Positions 1-7,424 of a stretch of 64,000 nucleotides of DNA are shown piece after piece. Positions within the stretch are counted from its first letter, which is position 1. Each line of letters starts with the position of its first letter. The DNA comes from Hornefia butyriciproducens (lineage in GTDB: Bacteria; Bacillota; Clostridia; Peptostreptococcales; Anaerovoracaceae), in the NCBI RefSeq assembly GCF_009695915.1, contig NZ_VUMZ01000005.1, positions 1 to 64,000 on the forward strand. The letters are read 5' to 3'. The notes under the pieces are model-generated. The model worked only from the letters and a program-made list of their open reading frames with translations. It did no database searches and was not told the DNA's origin. The translations under genes and the position numbers were made by a program.

Positions 1-30
1 AAGGTGCATATCACTATTCTAAGAAAGGAT

Positions 31-127
31 ATTGGTGATTTCCATCTCTGGAATGCTGATTTCCGTTTGACCGGAATGGTGATTTCCAATGGCCGGACAG
101 GTGATGGATTTCACTCCGGAATACTCA
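31..127. mobile_element. IS21-like element end: tandem degenerate 22-bp repeats
   Basis: Four imperfect tandem units of about 22 bp follow one another. Each has the form GGTGATTTCC, about six variable bases, then CGGAAT or a near variant. The last unit ends in CA at 126-127. Arrays of short repeats at a terminus ending in CA are typical of IS21-family elements, where they bind the transposase. No istA or istB gene is inside the window, so the body of the element would lie to the left. The array runs into the start of the KamA-like gene. The family assignment rests on the repeat pattern only. Confidence 0.5.
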
Positions 128-1027
128 TATGATGTATGTAGCGATGAAATATATGATCCGATAGGTGACGATAACTATATGAAAGTCAGGGGGCTAATTC
201 ATCGTTATCCTGACAGAGTGTTATTGATACCTAGAAATGACTGTGCGGTGCAATGTCGTTTTTGTTTCAGAAAATGGAGATTACCTGAAAATGAATCTGA
301 GCTCAGCATAAAACAAATTGATGACGCATTAGATTATGTTGCAGAAGATGACAATATTTGGGAGGTAATTTTAACTGGTGGTGAACCTTTGCTTACAAAC
401 ATAGATAAATTGAATCACATTATTGACAGGATAAAGAAAATTGACCATGTTAAAGTTCTGAGAGTTCATTCACGACTTCCGATAGTCGATCCATCGTCAA
501 TAAACGAAGGAATATTGGAACTCTTTACTTCTATTACACCTGTTTATTTGGTATTGCATTGTAATCATCCTGCAGAACTAACCGATGAGGTATGTTCAGT
601 CATAAAAAAGATAGCTGATTCTGGAGTAGTTTTGCTCAGCCAAAGTGCACTATTGAGAGAAATTAATGATGATTCAAAGATATTAGAGCTTCTATTCAGA
701 AAGCTTATCGAAAATAGAGTTAAACCATACTATCTCCACCACTGCGACCTTGTTCCGGGAACTCGTTTCTATAGAACAAGCATAAAAGACGGACAGAAGC
801 TACTCAAGGGGATACGAGGCAAAGTATCCGGAATCTGCTGGCCAACGTACGTATTGGACATCCCAGAGGGATATGGAAAAGTTCCTCTTGGCCCTAATTA
901 CTATGAAAAAGACAGCGATGGTAATACCATAGTTACAGACTATAAAGGACAGCAACATGAGTATCCAGACATAGATAATTCTTCTTCGAGATATCCACAT
1001 ACTATGGCCCATTCAAATGAGGATTGA
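89..1027 (+). CDS. KamA/EpmB-family radical SAM aminomutase, N-terminally clipped
   Basis: The protein resembles lysine 2,3-aminomutase and EpmB, which use SAM, a [4Fe-4S] cluster and PLP to move an amino group. The cluster motif CAVQCRFC gives Cys52, Cys56 and Cys59. A GGEPL SAM-binding motif follows near residue 97, then HSRLPIV. The segment PEGYGKVPL near residue 275 matches the place of the PLP-lysine motif of the family. Length is 312 residues. In EpmB about 120 residues precede the cluster, here only 51, and the first 13 codons lie inside the IS21-like repeats. The original 5' end therefore seems to have been cut off and replaced by an ATG from the element. Base composition is AT-rich, unlike the core genes to the right. 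It may be inactive or its substrate may differ. The substrate cannot be told from sequence. Confidence 0.75.
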   Translation: MAGQVMDFTPEYSYDVCSDEIYDPIGDDNYMKVRGLIHRYPDRVLLIPRNDCAVQCRFCFRKWRLPENESELSIKQIDDALDYVAEDDNIWEVILTGGEPLLTNIDKLNHIIDRIKKIDHVKVLRVHSRLPIVDPSSINEGILELFTSITPVYLVLHCNHPAELTDEVCSVIKKIADSGVVLLSQSALLREINDDSKILELLFRKLIENRVKPYYLHHCDLVPGTRFYRTSIKDGQKLLKGIRGKVSGICWPTYVLDIPEGYGKVPLGPNYYEKDSDGNTIVTDYKGQQHEYPDIDNSSSRYPHTMAHSNED

Positions 1028-1077
1028 CAATCAACTACAGTTTAGAAATGTTGAAAAAAGTATTTGAATAATATGGG

Positions 1078-1144
1078 GGAGGTGAGCGATTAGTCGCTCA
1101 CCTCCTCTCACCACCGTACATACAGTTACTTTACACACGGTTCA
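1078..1144 (-). mobile_element. Group II intron 3'-end remnant (domain V/VI-like)
   Basis: Read on the minus strand, 1144-1111 is a 34-nt segment of the shape of intron domain V: it opens with ACCGT, closes with ACGGT and has a GTAAAGTAAC middle. It is followed by GTGAGAGG and then a perfect 12-bp stem with a 4-nt loop (1105-1078), as domain VI hairpins are in bacterial introns. No intact reverse transcriptase gene is present upstream on this strand (1145-1362), only stop-rich sequence, so this is a decayed copy. Alternatively the 1078-1105 stem could act as a terminator for the KamA-like gene, but it lacks a T-tract. The rest of 1028-1362 holds nothing else I recognise. Confidence 0.45.
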
Positions 1145-1362
1145 AAGCATACATTTGCTGTCAATCAGAGATACCAAGTTTCAAAACTCCTAGAGACTCA
1201 ATTCCTACGCAATTTCTCGCGGAGGAGGAGATTTCCACACAGGAAATAACTGACTATGGCTGACCAAAGTACTATTGATAAATTTCTTTAATATGGGCTT
1301 TTTTGTTTGTTTTTTTTCAGCTTGTATAAAATGTTTTCTAACAATTAGACTTATAAACCAAT

Positions 1363-1770
1363 TTAACGAGCGTCTATTGCTTTCACAAGTCTTTCTACAG
1401 ACAATGTTTGTTTATATACTCCTATATAAGGGCTTTCTAATAAGTTTTCTTTATTCTTTTGATAGAAATATATCTTTTTTGTTTCTTTTTCCATTTTAAG
1501 AGAAATCGTTCCGTATTTTTTTTCATCAGGTACATCATTTATGGATTCCGCTTTCCATTTTGCTTCATTTAAATACTCAATAATCGTTGAAATATCTTTC
1601 TCGTCTTTATAAGTCTTTAAAGAAATATCTTTAGATTCAATTGAAATTTCTTTCACACTTTCCTTTTTCTGGACTAATAAAGGAGATTTGTTTTTTGCAC
1701 AACTACAAAGAATAACGCTAAATATTAAGCAGATCAGTAAAAACAACGATTTTCTTTGTTTGTGATGCAT
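1363..1770 (-). CDS. Small lipoprotein of unknown function (DUF5301-like)
   Basis: A 135-residue protein with a basic start, a hydrophobic stretch at residues 9-22 and the lipobox LCSC, predicting lipid attachment at Cys24 and anchoring on the outer face of the membrane. The mature part is Lys/Glu/Ile-rich. It contains an IIEYLNEAKW segment and a later SPYIGVYK segment, which I associate with small Firmicutes lipoproteins of the DUF5301 type. That match is from memory. The gene is very AT-rich, unlike the core genes, and sits between mobile-element remnants, so horizontal acquisition is likely. No partner gene is adjacent and no function can be given. Confidence 0.6.
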   Translation of the reverse strand: MHHKQRKSLFLLICLIFSVILCSCAKNKSPLLVQKKESVKEISIESKDISLKTYKDEKDISTIIEYLNEAKWKAESINDVPDEKKYGTISLKMEKETKKIYFYQKNKENLLESPYIGVYKQTLSVERLVKAIDAR

Positions 1771-1874
1771 TATTTTTCACCAGCCTTTGAAGATTTTACA
1801 AGTTTACCATTTTTTGTAATTCTACATTTTCCTGCTCTAACTTTTGCTCTTGAAAGTAGAATGGTGACTGACTG

Positions 1875-1896
1875 CTCCCCACGGCAAGCCGTGGAG
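1875..1896. mobile_element. IS200/IS605-like end hairpin remnant
   Basis: CCACGGC, AA, GCCGTGG forms a perfect 7-bp stem, flanked by CTC and AG that can extend it. Subterminal hairpins of exactly this look mark IS200/IS605-family ends. There is no TnpA or TnpB coding sequence on either side. On the minus strand, 1880-1796 encodes a short Gln/Glu/Lys-rich helical stretch in a frame that ends at 1796, perhaps a fragment of a lost gene. This marks the border between AT-rich accessory DNA and the core genome. Confidence 0.35.
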
Positions 1897-1934
1897 TTTT
1901 CGCCGCAAATTTATAACTTGCAAAAGAAATTAAT

Positions 1935-2522
1935 TTATTCGGACTTAGTTCGCGCTGACGGCTGTTTATCTGTAGCGCCGCGGTCCACAATTCCCAGTTC
2001 CTCGGCTTCTTCCCGCAGCATGGAATAGCATCGGGAATCCCGGCAGACGCCGGTCCAGGTCTCATAAGAGTGGCGTATCGTCCCTTCGTATACAAAACCG
2101 CATTTTCGGATTACGCCCTGAGATCTTTCATTGTCCGGCGCGGTACAGATTCCCACCAGCGCAAGTCCCAGCTCCTCAAACGCGAAACGCAGCACTTCAC
2201 GGCATGCCTCCGTCATGAGGCCTCTGCCCCACATATCCTTCGCAAGAGAATAACCGATTTCCCTGGAATTCTCATCTCTGTGCCGATCATTCTCTAGCCC
2301 GATGGTTCCGATCAGTCTGCCGTCCTCCTTAAGGAAAATGGCCCAGGCCTCCACAGGCATAAACATTGTACGTATGATTTCCCGGGATCCCTCTGCACTT
2401 TCATGAGGTTTCCAGCCGGCGCGCGGCCCCACATCAGGATCCTTCGCATATTCGTAAAGCCCCTGCGCGTCCTCCTCCGTATAGGCCCTCAATATAAGTC
2501 TCTCTGTTTCCAGTGTTTTCAT
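1935..2522 (-). CDS. GNAT-family N-acetyltransferase (RimJ/RimL type)
   Basis: A 195-residue acetyltransferase of the ribosomal-protein alanine acetyltransferase type, transferring acetyl from acetyl-CoA to an amino group. The start LETERLILRAYTEED is the standard opening of this family. GTIGLEND and EIGYSLAKDMWGRGLMTEA carry the central strands and the CoA pyrophosphate-binding loop (variant GRGLMTEA). N-E-x-S-Q near residue 155 is the usual family motif. A longer frame reaches 2687, but the ATG at 2522 has AAGGAG about 10 nt upstream and matches the family start. It lies 38 bp downstream of the flavodoxin/ferredoxin gene and is probably co-transcribed with it. The substrate is unknown. Confidence 0.85.
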   Translation of the reverse strand: MKTLETERLILRAYTEEDAQGLYEYAKDPDVGPRAGWKPHESAEGSREIIRTMFMPVEAWAIFLKEDGRLIGTIGLENDRHRDENSREIGYSLAKDMWGRGLMTEACREVLRFAFEELGLALVGICTAPDNERSQGVIRKCGFVYEGTIRHSYETWTGVCRDSRCYSMLREEAEELGIVDRGATDKQPSARTKSE

Positions 2523-2560
2523 TTTCTTTCTCTCCTTGCTGTTACAGTGATTTCCGGATT

Positions 2561-3511
2561 CTACAGGAAAAATGCCGGTTCTGCCCGTCTCTGATAATGT
2601 TCCTCCAGGTACGCCACATGGGACAGAAAGGCGGGATCGCCAAAAAACTTTGCACCCTGAGGACAGTTCACCACACAGGCGTGGCATTTGATGCAGATTC
2701 CCGGCACTCGGGACGTCTCCATGACGTCTATGGATCCCAGAGGACAGACGCGGGCGCAGATTCCGCAGTCATCGCATTTGATAAGATTCGTCTGAACTTT
2801 AGCTTTCAGGAACTTCGCGGGCAGGCCGTCTCTCCCCAGGGGCGTATAATACGGACCCACCTCTTCACGCCCCGCAATAGATGCGATTTCCGCTGTATCC
2901 ATTCCGGTTTCTGACGCATCGTCTAATTTAGTTTTCACCTGTTCCGCAAACCTGTCCACCTTCGCCAGGTCCTCTGCATCCGGCCGTCCCGGAGCGATTT
3001 TTTTCGAGAAGACATGGCGGCACGCCACAGCGGCTCCCGCGACAGGAACAAAATCCAGTCCGCTGAGCTCCTGCGTCAGCTCTGTAAGCGAGCTGTCGAA
3101 ATTTCTGTTTCCGAAGGTGACCACCGCAACCGCCTGTGCCCCGTTACCTCTGAACAGATCACGAATCATGGGTAGGACCTTGTTAGGAACGCGGCCCGCA
3201 TAAGTGGGCGTACCGAATACTACCAGCGTCTCCCTGTCGAATACAAAGTTTTCTGTTCGAGCGCAGGGAAGCGTGAAATCAACGGTTCGCACCTCCGGAG
3301 CGCCGGTCTTGCCGGCGTCCGCGGCATATTCTCCGGCATCCCTATCCCCGATACCTCCGGCGTCCGCGGTGTCTCTTCCGGCGTTCTCATTCTCAGTACC
3401 GCCGGTGTCCGCGGCGTACTGCTCTGCAAGTTTCGCCGCGATGCGCTCTGTTACTTCCTTTGTTCCTCCCGCAGCGCTGAAATACACCGCCGCAATTTTT
3501 CTGATTACCAT
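2561..3511 (-). CDS. EFR1-type flavodoxin/2[4Fe-4S] ferredoxin fusion
   Basis: A 316-residue cytoplasmic electron-transfer protein. Residues 1-190 are a flavodoxin-like domain with the FMN phosphate loop YFSAAGGTKEV (10-20) and a second loop FGTPTYAGRVPN. The C-terminus carries two cluster motifs, CDDCGICARVCP and CIKCHACVVNCP. This arrangement is the EFR1 family, common in anaerobes, where the flavin and clusters pass electrons between unknown partners. Residues 31-75 are an insertion after the first helix built of three degenerate 15-residue repeats rich in Ala, Asp and Gly, coded by GC-rich 45-bp units. The start ATG has GAAGGAATGG-like purines just before it. The insertion may tolerate function because it lies in a surface loop. 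Confidence 0.85.
   Translation of the reverse strand: MVIRKIAAVYFSAAGGTKEVTERIAAKLAEQYAADTGGTENENAGRDTADAGGIGDRDAGEYAADAGKTGAPEVRTVDFTLPCARTENFVFDRETLVVFGTPTYAGRVPNKVLPMIRDLFRGNGAQAVAVVTFGNRNFDSSLTELTQELSGLDFVPVAGAAVACRHVFSKKIAPGRPDAEDLAKVDRFAEQVKTKLDDASETGMDTAEIASIAGREEVGPYYTPLGRDGLPAKFLKAKVQTNLIKCDDCGICARVCPLGSIDVMETSRVPGICIKCHACVVNCPQGAKFFGDPAFLSHVAYLEEHYQRRAEPAFFL
3287..3421 (-). repeat. Three degenerate 45-bp repeats inside the flavodoxin/ferredoxin gene
   Basis: The insertion encodes residues 31-45, 46-60 and 61-75, each of the general form x-Y/T-A-D-x-G-G-x-x-x-x-x-AG. On the plus strand the core CCGGCGTCCGCGG recurs with a period of 45 bp. The unit length is a multiple of three, so the reading frame survives copy-number change. 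Confidence 0.7.
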
Positions 3512-3642
3512 TCCTTCTCCTCTCTCTCCGCACGGACGAAAAAACCGTCGTCACAGCGCGGAAGATTTTCGCTGCGCACACTTCAGTTCTCTCAGGCGCT
3601 CTTCAGTGCCCTCCGGCGCCCGCCTGGCCGCCCGCGCGGATG

Positions 3643-3667
3643 AAAACGCCCCGACATTCGCCGGGGC
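3643..3667 (-). terminator. Rho-independent terminator after the LTA-synthase-like gene
   Basis: On the minus strand GCCCCGGCGAATGTCGGGGC forms a GC-rich stem followed by GTTTTC, 10 bp past the stop codon of the sulfatase gene. It ends the leftward transcript that comes from rsmA. The rest of 3512-3642 is GC-rich and holds nothing I recognise. Confidence 0.7.
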
Positions 3668-3676
3668 AATATTCTC

Positions 3677-5686
3677 CTACTCTGTGGTGCTGATAATCGA
3701 ATTGTTGCTCTTATCAATCTGGCTGACCTTCATCTTGGAAGCGTCGTTGGGATCGACCTCCTCCAGCAGACCCAGCAGGCTCGGACCCAGATAGACGGTC
3801 TTCAGCTGCTTTCCGTCCAGCGTAATCTTGCTCTGCTCCGTGAAGTTCTGGCCCTTGATATAATATTTTCCGCCCACATTGACCACCTTGGTGATCTTAA
3901 TTTTTTTGACACCCATCTTCATGCCGGCCTTCCTGAACGGATTCTTTCCGCCGTAGATGTACTCCTGTCCGTAGAGCATATCATATCCCAGAAGCTTCAG
4001 GTTCGGCAGGTAGGATGCGGACTTGTGGCTGACGTTCTGGTGGTATCTGAAAATCGTGCCGGTATGGATCCCCACACGGTTCAGCACATCGGCTGCCAGC
4101 TGATAGGCCGCTTGATCCTTGTCCTGCTTTTTCATCTTATAATTACTCCAGATTACATACTGAGTCTGGTAGAGATCCTTCGCCTTGTAGGTGTCCTCGG
4201 TGATGTTCAGTGCCGGAATATGGTCGCCGTACATGACCAGAACCACCTTTTCATCGTATCTGGAAAGAGTCTCCGTCAGTTTTTTTACAAACTGATCCAT
4301 CTCGTAAATCTGGTTGACGTAGTATTCATACTCGTTCTTCGCCTCTTCGCTGGGCGCCTTCGTTACCTTAATCCTGGGATCGGCGATCATCTTCTCACTA
4401 GGATACTTTCCGTGCCCCTGCACCGAAATCGTATAGATATAGTCCCGGCTCTTTGTGGATTTCATCGCATCCATAATCTGTGAAGTCAGTATTTTGTCCT
4501 TGGCCCAGTTCTTCGGCGTCTTCTCCGCACCGCTCATGTATTCCAGCGAGGTGAAGGTATCGTAGCCGATATTGTTGAACACCTCGTTGCGGTTATAGAA
4601 CATGGCTCTGTGATTATGTATCGCGTGAGTTCCGTAGCCGATATCTTTCAGATCCCAGGCCAAACTCTCCGCAGTCTTGTCCTTCAGGACAGATTTGAAC
4701 GGATATTCGCCCGGTCCGAAGAATTTGACCGATATTCCGGTCATCACCTCGAACTCCGTATTCGCCGTGCCGGCGCCGCAGGCCGGAACCGTCAGAGACC
4801 CGGAGGAGTACTTCTTCATCAGTGAACGATAGTACGGAATGGGATCCTGCGAATACTCAACATTGGTGAACAAAGTGGGGTCCACGAAGGATTCCAACTG
4901 CAGGAACAGGATGTTCGGCCCGTCCTCGCTGTCCCTGCTCTTTGTCTTCGTGATCTTCACCGTCCCGCTCTTGCTGATGCCGCTCTTCTTAATCACCTTC
5001 TTCACACTCTCCTCAGAATAGCCGGAAGGCTTGTGAATTCCCTGATTCAGCCAGGTGTTGACAAAGCAATACGCGACGCCGTAATCCCGGTACGCATAAG
5101 CAAGATTTCCGAAGAATGTACTGAGCACGTTGATTTTCAGGAGCCCGACTGTACTGCCAAAGGCTGTAAGGATAATCAGAATCACCACGAGGAGATTCCT
5201 CTTCAGCTTCAGCTTTCCCTTCTCTACTTTTGGTCCCTTGACGAACAGCCATACGAGCACGACTGCCATGATCACCAGGGAGGCGACCATCACAATCAGC
5301 TTTGTACGGGAAATATAGTTGGTCATGATCGTGGCACCATCCGTCATGGCACTGAGATCCTTCATCGTGAAGGGGGTCATTCTCTGCGTCAGAATCACAC
5401 CGTTTGCGATTCCGATGGCGATCCAGAGGCCGGATATGATCGTCGCGAGAAATATCCGCCGCCGGAACAGGAAGCAGACTGACAGCGTAGCGAAAATCAG
5501 CAGCGCGTTATAAAAAAAGAGCAGCGGATGTGTAAACACGAAAATAATTCCGCCCAGTACCGGGATGCTCTGGCGTTCCAGTGTCTCCAGAATCAGATTG
5601 ACGATGCAGGCCCATATCGCGTACCGCGCCATCCCATAGCGGATGCCTTTGTCTGAAACGATTTTCAAGTCCTTTATTTTCTTCAT
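3677..5686 (-). CDS. LTA synthase family membrane sulfatase/phosphotransferase
   Basis: A 669-residue polytopic enzyme of the LtaS group, which transfers glycerol-phosphate (or a related group) from phosphatidylglycerol onto an outside acceptor. Five hydrophobic helices lie in residues 20-185. The extracellular alkaline-phosphatase-fold domain follows, with metal ligand Glu265 in LQLES, the nucleophile Thr307 in GAGTANTEFE and the metal-binding YGDHIPAL segment. The last 80 residues form a small beta-rich module resembling an IPT/TIG fold, not usual for LtaS (inference). The ATG at 5686 has GAGG about 10 nt upstream. A TTG two codons earlier is less likely. It starts 26 bp after rsmA and ends at a terminator. 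Whether the polymer is true LTA is unknown. Confidence 0.8.
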   Translation of the reverse strand: MKKIKDLKIVSDKGIRYGMARYAIWACIVNLILETLERQSIPVLGGIIFVFTHPLLFFYNALLIFATLSVCFLFRRRIFLATIISGLWIAIGIANGVILTQRMTPFTMKDLSAMTDGATIMTNYISRTKLIVMVASLVIMAVVLVWLFVKGPKVEKGKLKLKRNLLVVILIILTAFGSTVGLLKINVLSTFFGNLAYAYRDYGVAYCFVNTWLNQGIHKPSGYSEESVKKVIKKSGISKSGTVKITKTKSRDSEDGPNILFLQLESFVDPTLFTNVEYSQDPIPYYRSLMKKYSSGSLTVPACGAGTANTEFEVMTGISVKFFGPGEYPFKSVLKDKTAESLAWDLKDIGYGTHAIHNHRAMFYNRNEVFNNIGYDTFTSLEYMSGAEKTPKNWAKDKILTSQIMDAMKSTKSRDYIYTISVQGHGKYPSEKMIADPRIKVTKAPSEEAKNEYEYYVNQIYEMDQFVKKLTETLSRYDEKVVLVMYGDHIPALNITEDTYKAKDLYQTQYVIWSNYKMKKQDKDQAAYQLAADVLNRVGIHTGTIFRYHQNVSHKSASYLPNLKLLGYDMLYGQEYIYGGKNPFRKAGMKMGVKKIKITKVVNVGGKYYIKGQNFTEQSKITLDGKQLKTVYLGPSLLGLLEEVDPNDASKMKVSQIDKSNNSIISTTE

Positions 5687-5712
5687 AAACAAGTTTCCTC
5701 TTTTGTATCTCC

Positions 5713-6579
5713 TTACCCGTTATCCCCTGTTACAAAGCCATTGGCAACGGCAGCGAAATCCTGCAGCGACAGAGTCTCGGCCCGCTGCCGGGGATCAATG
5801 CCGGCCTTCTCCAGGCACTCCCTTATGGCATCCTTGCTGAAGCCGGCTCCGGTCAGGGAATTAAGCAGAGTCTTCCGCCTCTGCCCGAAGCCTGCCCGGA
5901 CACAGCGGAAAAACATCGCCTCATCCAGCAGGCTCACCGGGGGCTCCGGGCGCATATCAAGACGCAGCACCGTAGAATCCACCTTCGGCGCCGGAAGAAA
6001 TACCTCTCTCGGAACTTCCTCAACCACGCTCACCTCGCAGTAATACTGCACCGCGACAGACAGCGCGCCGTAAGCGCGGGAGCCCGGCGGTTCTTTAATC
6101 CGCTCTGCCACCTCCTTCTGCATCATGACTGTGATGCTCTCCACAGGGAGGTGACTTTCCAGAAGCTTCATCAGAATCGTCGTCGTTATATAGTAGGGAA
6201 GATTTCCGATAATCTTCACATGTTTGTATTTTACACCCGCTTCCTCAGAAATCAAGGATGACAGGTCCATCTTCACAACATTTTCATTTATGATGCGGAT
6301 ATTGTCGTATCCGGCCAGTGTGTCCGCCAGAATCCGGATCAGTCTACGGTCGATCTCGATGGCAACCACACGGCCCGCTTTTTCCGCAGCGGCGCAGGTA
6401 AGCACGCCGATTCCCGGTCCGATTTCAATGACCAGATCCTCCGGTCCGATCTCCGCGCCGTCGACGATGCCGTCGATGACACCCTTATCCGTCAGGAAAT
6501 TCTGCCCCAGACTTCTGGAAAACTGAAAACCGTATTTATTCCGGATCGCCCGGATTACAGATGGATCGTACAGCTCCAT
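5713..6579 (-). CDS. rsmA: 16S rRNA dimethyladenosine transferase RsmA/KsgA
   Basis: This SAM-dependent enzyme dimethylates the two adjacent adenines near the 3' end of 16S rRNA. Length is 288 residues, typical. Visible are the QNFLTD opening (residues 26-31), SAM motif VIEIGPGIGVLT, the acidic VAIEID motif, and the catalytic NLPYYITTTI motif. The C-terminal helical domain contains FGQRRKTLLNSL. It overlaps the end of rnmV by 44 bp, which couples rRNA maturation (RNase M5) and modification in one transcript, an arrangement common in Firmicutes. Confidence 0.97.
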   Translation of the reverse strand: MELYDPSVIRAIRNKYGFQFSRSLGQNFLTDKGVIDGIVDGAEIGPEDLVIEIGPGIGVLTCAAAEKAGRVVAIEIDRRLIRILADTLAGYDNIRIINENVVKMDLSSLISEEAGVKYKHVKIIGNLPYYITTTILMKLLESHLPVESITVMMQKEVAERIKEPPGSRAYGALSVAVQYYCEVSVVEEVPREVFLPAPKVDSTVLRLDMRPEPPVSLLDEAMFFRCVRAGFGQRRKTLLNSLTGAGFSKDAIRECLEKAGIDPRQRAETLSLQDFAAVANGFVTGDNG

Positions 6580-7096
6580 AAAATTCCCCTCTCGTTATTC
6601 CAAATCCGTTCAGTCTCGACAGCATCCGTCTGCTGTTCCCGTAGCCGATTCCCAGAACGGCCGCAACCTTCTCCCGGCGAAGCCGGCTTCCTTCTGTGCC
6701 GCACAGACCCGCGGCCTCCAGGTCTTCCATAGTGAAGACCTCACTTTCATCCTGTTTGGTGCAGCGGGCCCGGGCAAGAGCCTCGCGGATCGCCTCCGGA
6801 GAAGCGTTCTCCACGCCTATATTCGTTCCCCGCAGTGCTTTATCTCTGGGCAGAAAGGCCTCTCCGGCTTCCGGAAACCGCTCCTTTACCTTGCGTCGGA
6901 TGTTTTCACCGGCTCGGTCCGGATCGGTGAAGATGATGATTCCACGCGTCCGTGCGGCAGTCCCAATCTGCTCCCACATCCGGTCACTCATTCCGAAACC
7001 GTGGGTCTCTATCGTCTGGGCATCCACCGCGCGGAGAACCGCTGCGGTATCATCCCGCCCCTCTACGATAATCACCTCTCGTATCTTACTTTTCAT
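6536..7096 (-). CDS. rnmV: Ribonuclease M5
   Basis: RNase M5 trims the 5S rRNA precursor in Gram-positive bacteria. The N-terminal Toprim domain shows IVEGRDD (acidic residue Glu) at residues 10-16 and the IIIFTDPDRAGENIR metal site. The C-terminal half carries the family's basic region. Length is 186 residues from the ATG at 7096, which has AAAGGA 7 nt upstream. A second ATG at 7117 in the same frame has its AGGAG only 3 nt away and is less likely. It overlaps divIC by 11 bp and rsmA by 44 bp. Confidence 0.93.
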   Translation of the reverse strand: MKSKIREVIIVEGRDDTAAVLRAVDAQTIETHGFGMSDRMWEQIGTAARTRGIIIFTDPDRAGENIRRKVKERFPEAGEAFLPRDKALRGTNIGVENASPEAIREALARARCTKQDESEVFTMEDLEAAGLCGTEGSRLRREKVAAVLGIGYGNSRRMLSRLNGFGITRGEFYGAVRSICNPGDPE

Positions 7097-7424
7097 TGGA
7101 TTTTCCTTTGTTGTCATCGTCTCCTGTGATATACAGGATCTCGCCCGGCTTGATCATGTTCAGCTGTGTGCGCGCCTGTTCTTCGATGTAGTTCTTGTCG
7201 TTGACATTCTTCAGCTCTGCCTCCAGCTTCTTCTTCTCTGCCTTCAGCTCCACGTTCTCTTTTTTCAGATTTTTCTGTTCGATGCGGAGATCCACGATGT
7301 TCTTGACCGAAAGCGCGAAAATTATCCCGACGATTAAAATTACCACGGTCAGCGCCATGCGGGTCTTGTTGATCCGCACTCTCTTTTTTCTTCTTCCGGT
7401 ATTTCTCCTAGTTTTCCTTTCCAT
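7086..7424 (-). CDS. divIC: Septum formation initiator, DivIC/FtsB family
   Basis: A 112-residue bitopic membrane protein: a strongly basic N-terminus (residues 1-22), one transmembrane helix (about 23-42) and an outside coiled coil (about 43-80) ending in a region with NYIEEQARTQLNMIKPGE, the usual FtsB/DivIC signature. Proteins of this family join FtsL and DivIB/FtsQ in the divisome. It overlaps the 3' end of the dnaD-like gene by 17 bp and rnmV by 11 bp, so it is translationally coupled on both sides. Confidence 0.85.
   Translation of the reverse strand: MERKTRRNTGRRKKRVRINKTRMALTVVILIVGIIFALSVKNIVDLRIEQKNLKKENVELKAEKKKLEAELKNVNDKNYIEEQARTQLNMIKPGEILYITGDDDNKGKSNEK

Noticed and set aside
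31-127. Tandem 22-bp repeats considered as a CRISPR array
   Set aside because: The units abut and diverge, with no distinct spacers and no cas gene. They fit a transposon end better.
1275-1499. 74-codon hydrophobic plus-strand frame
   Set aside because: Mostly antisense to the lipoprotein gene in T-rich DNA, which makes Phe/Leu-rich frames by chance.
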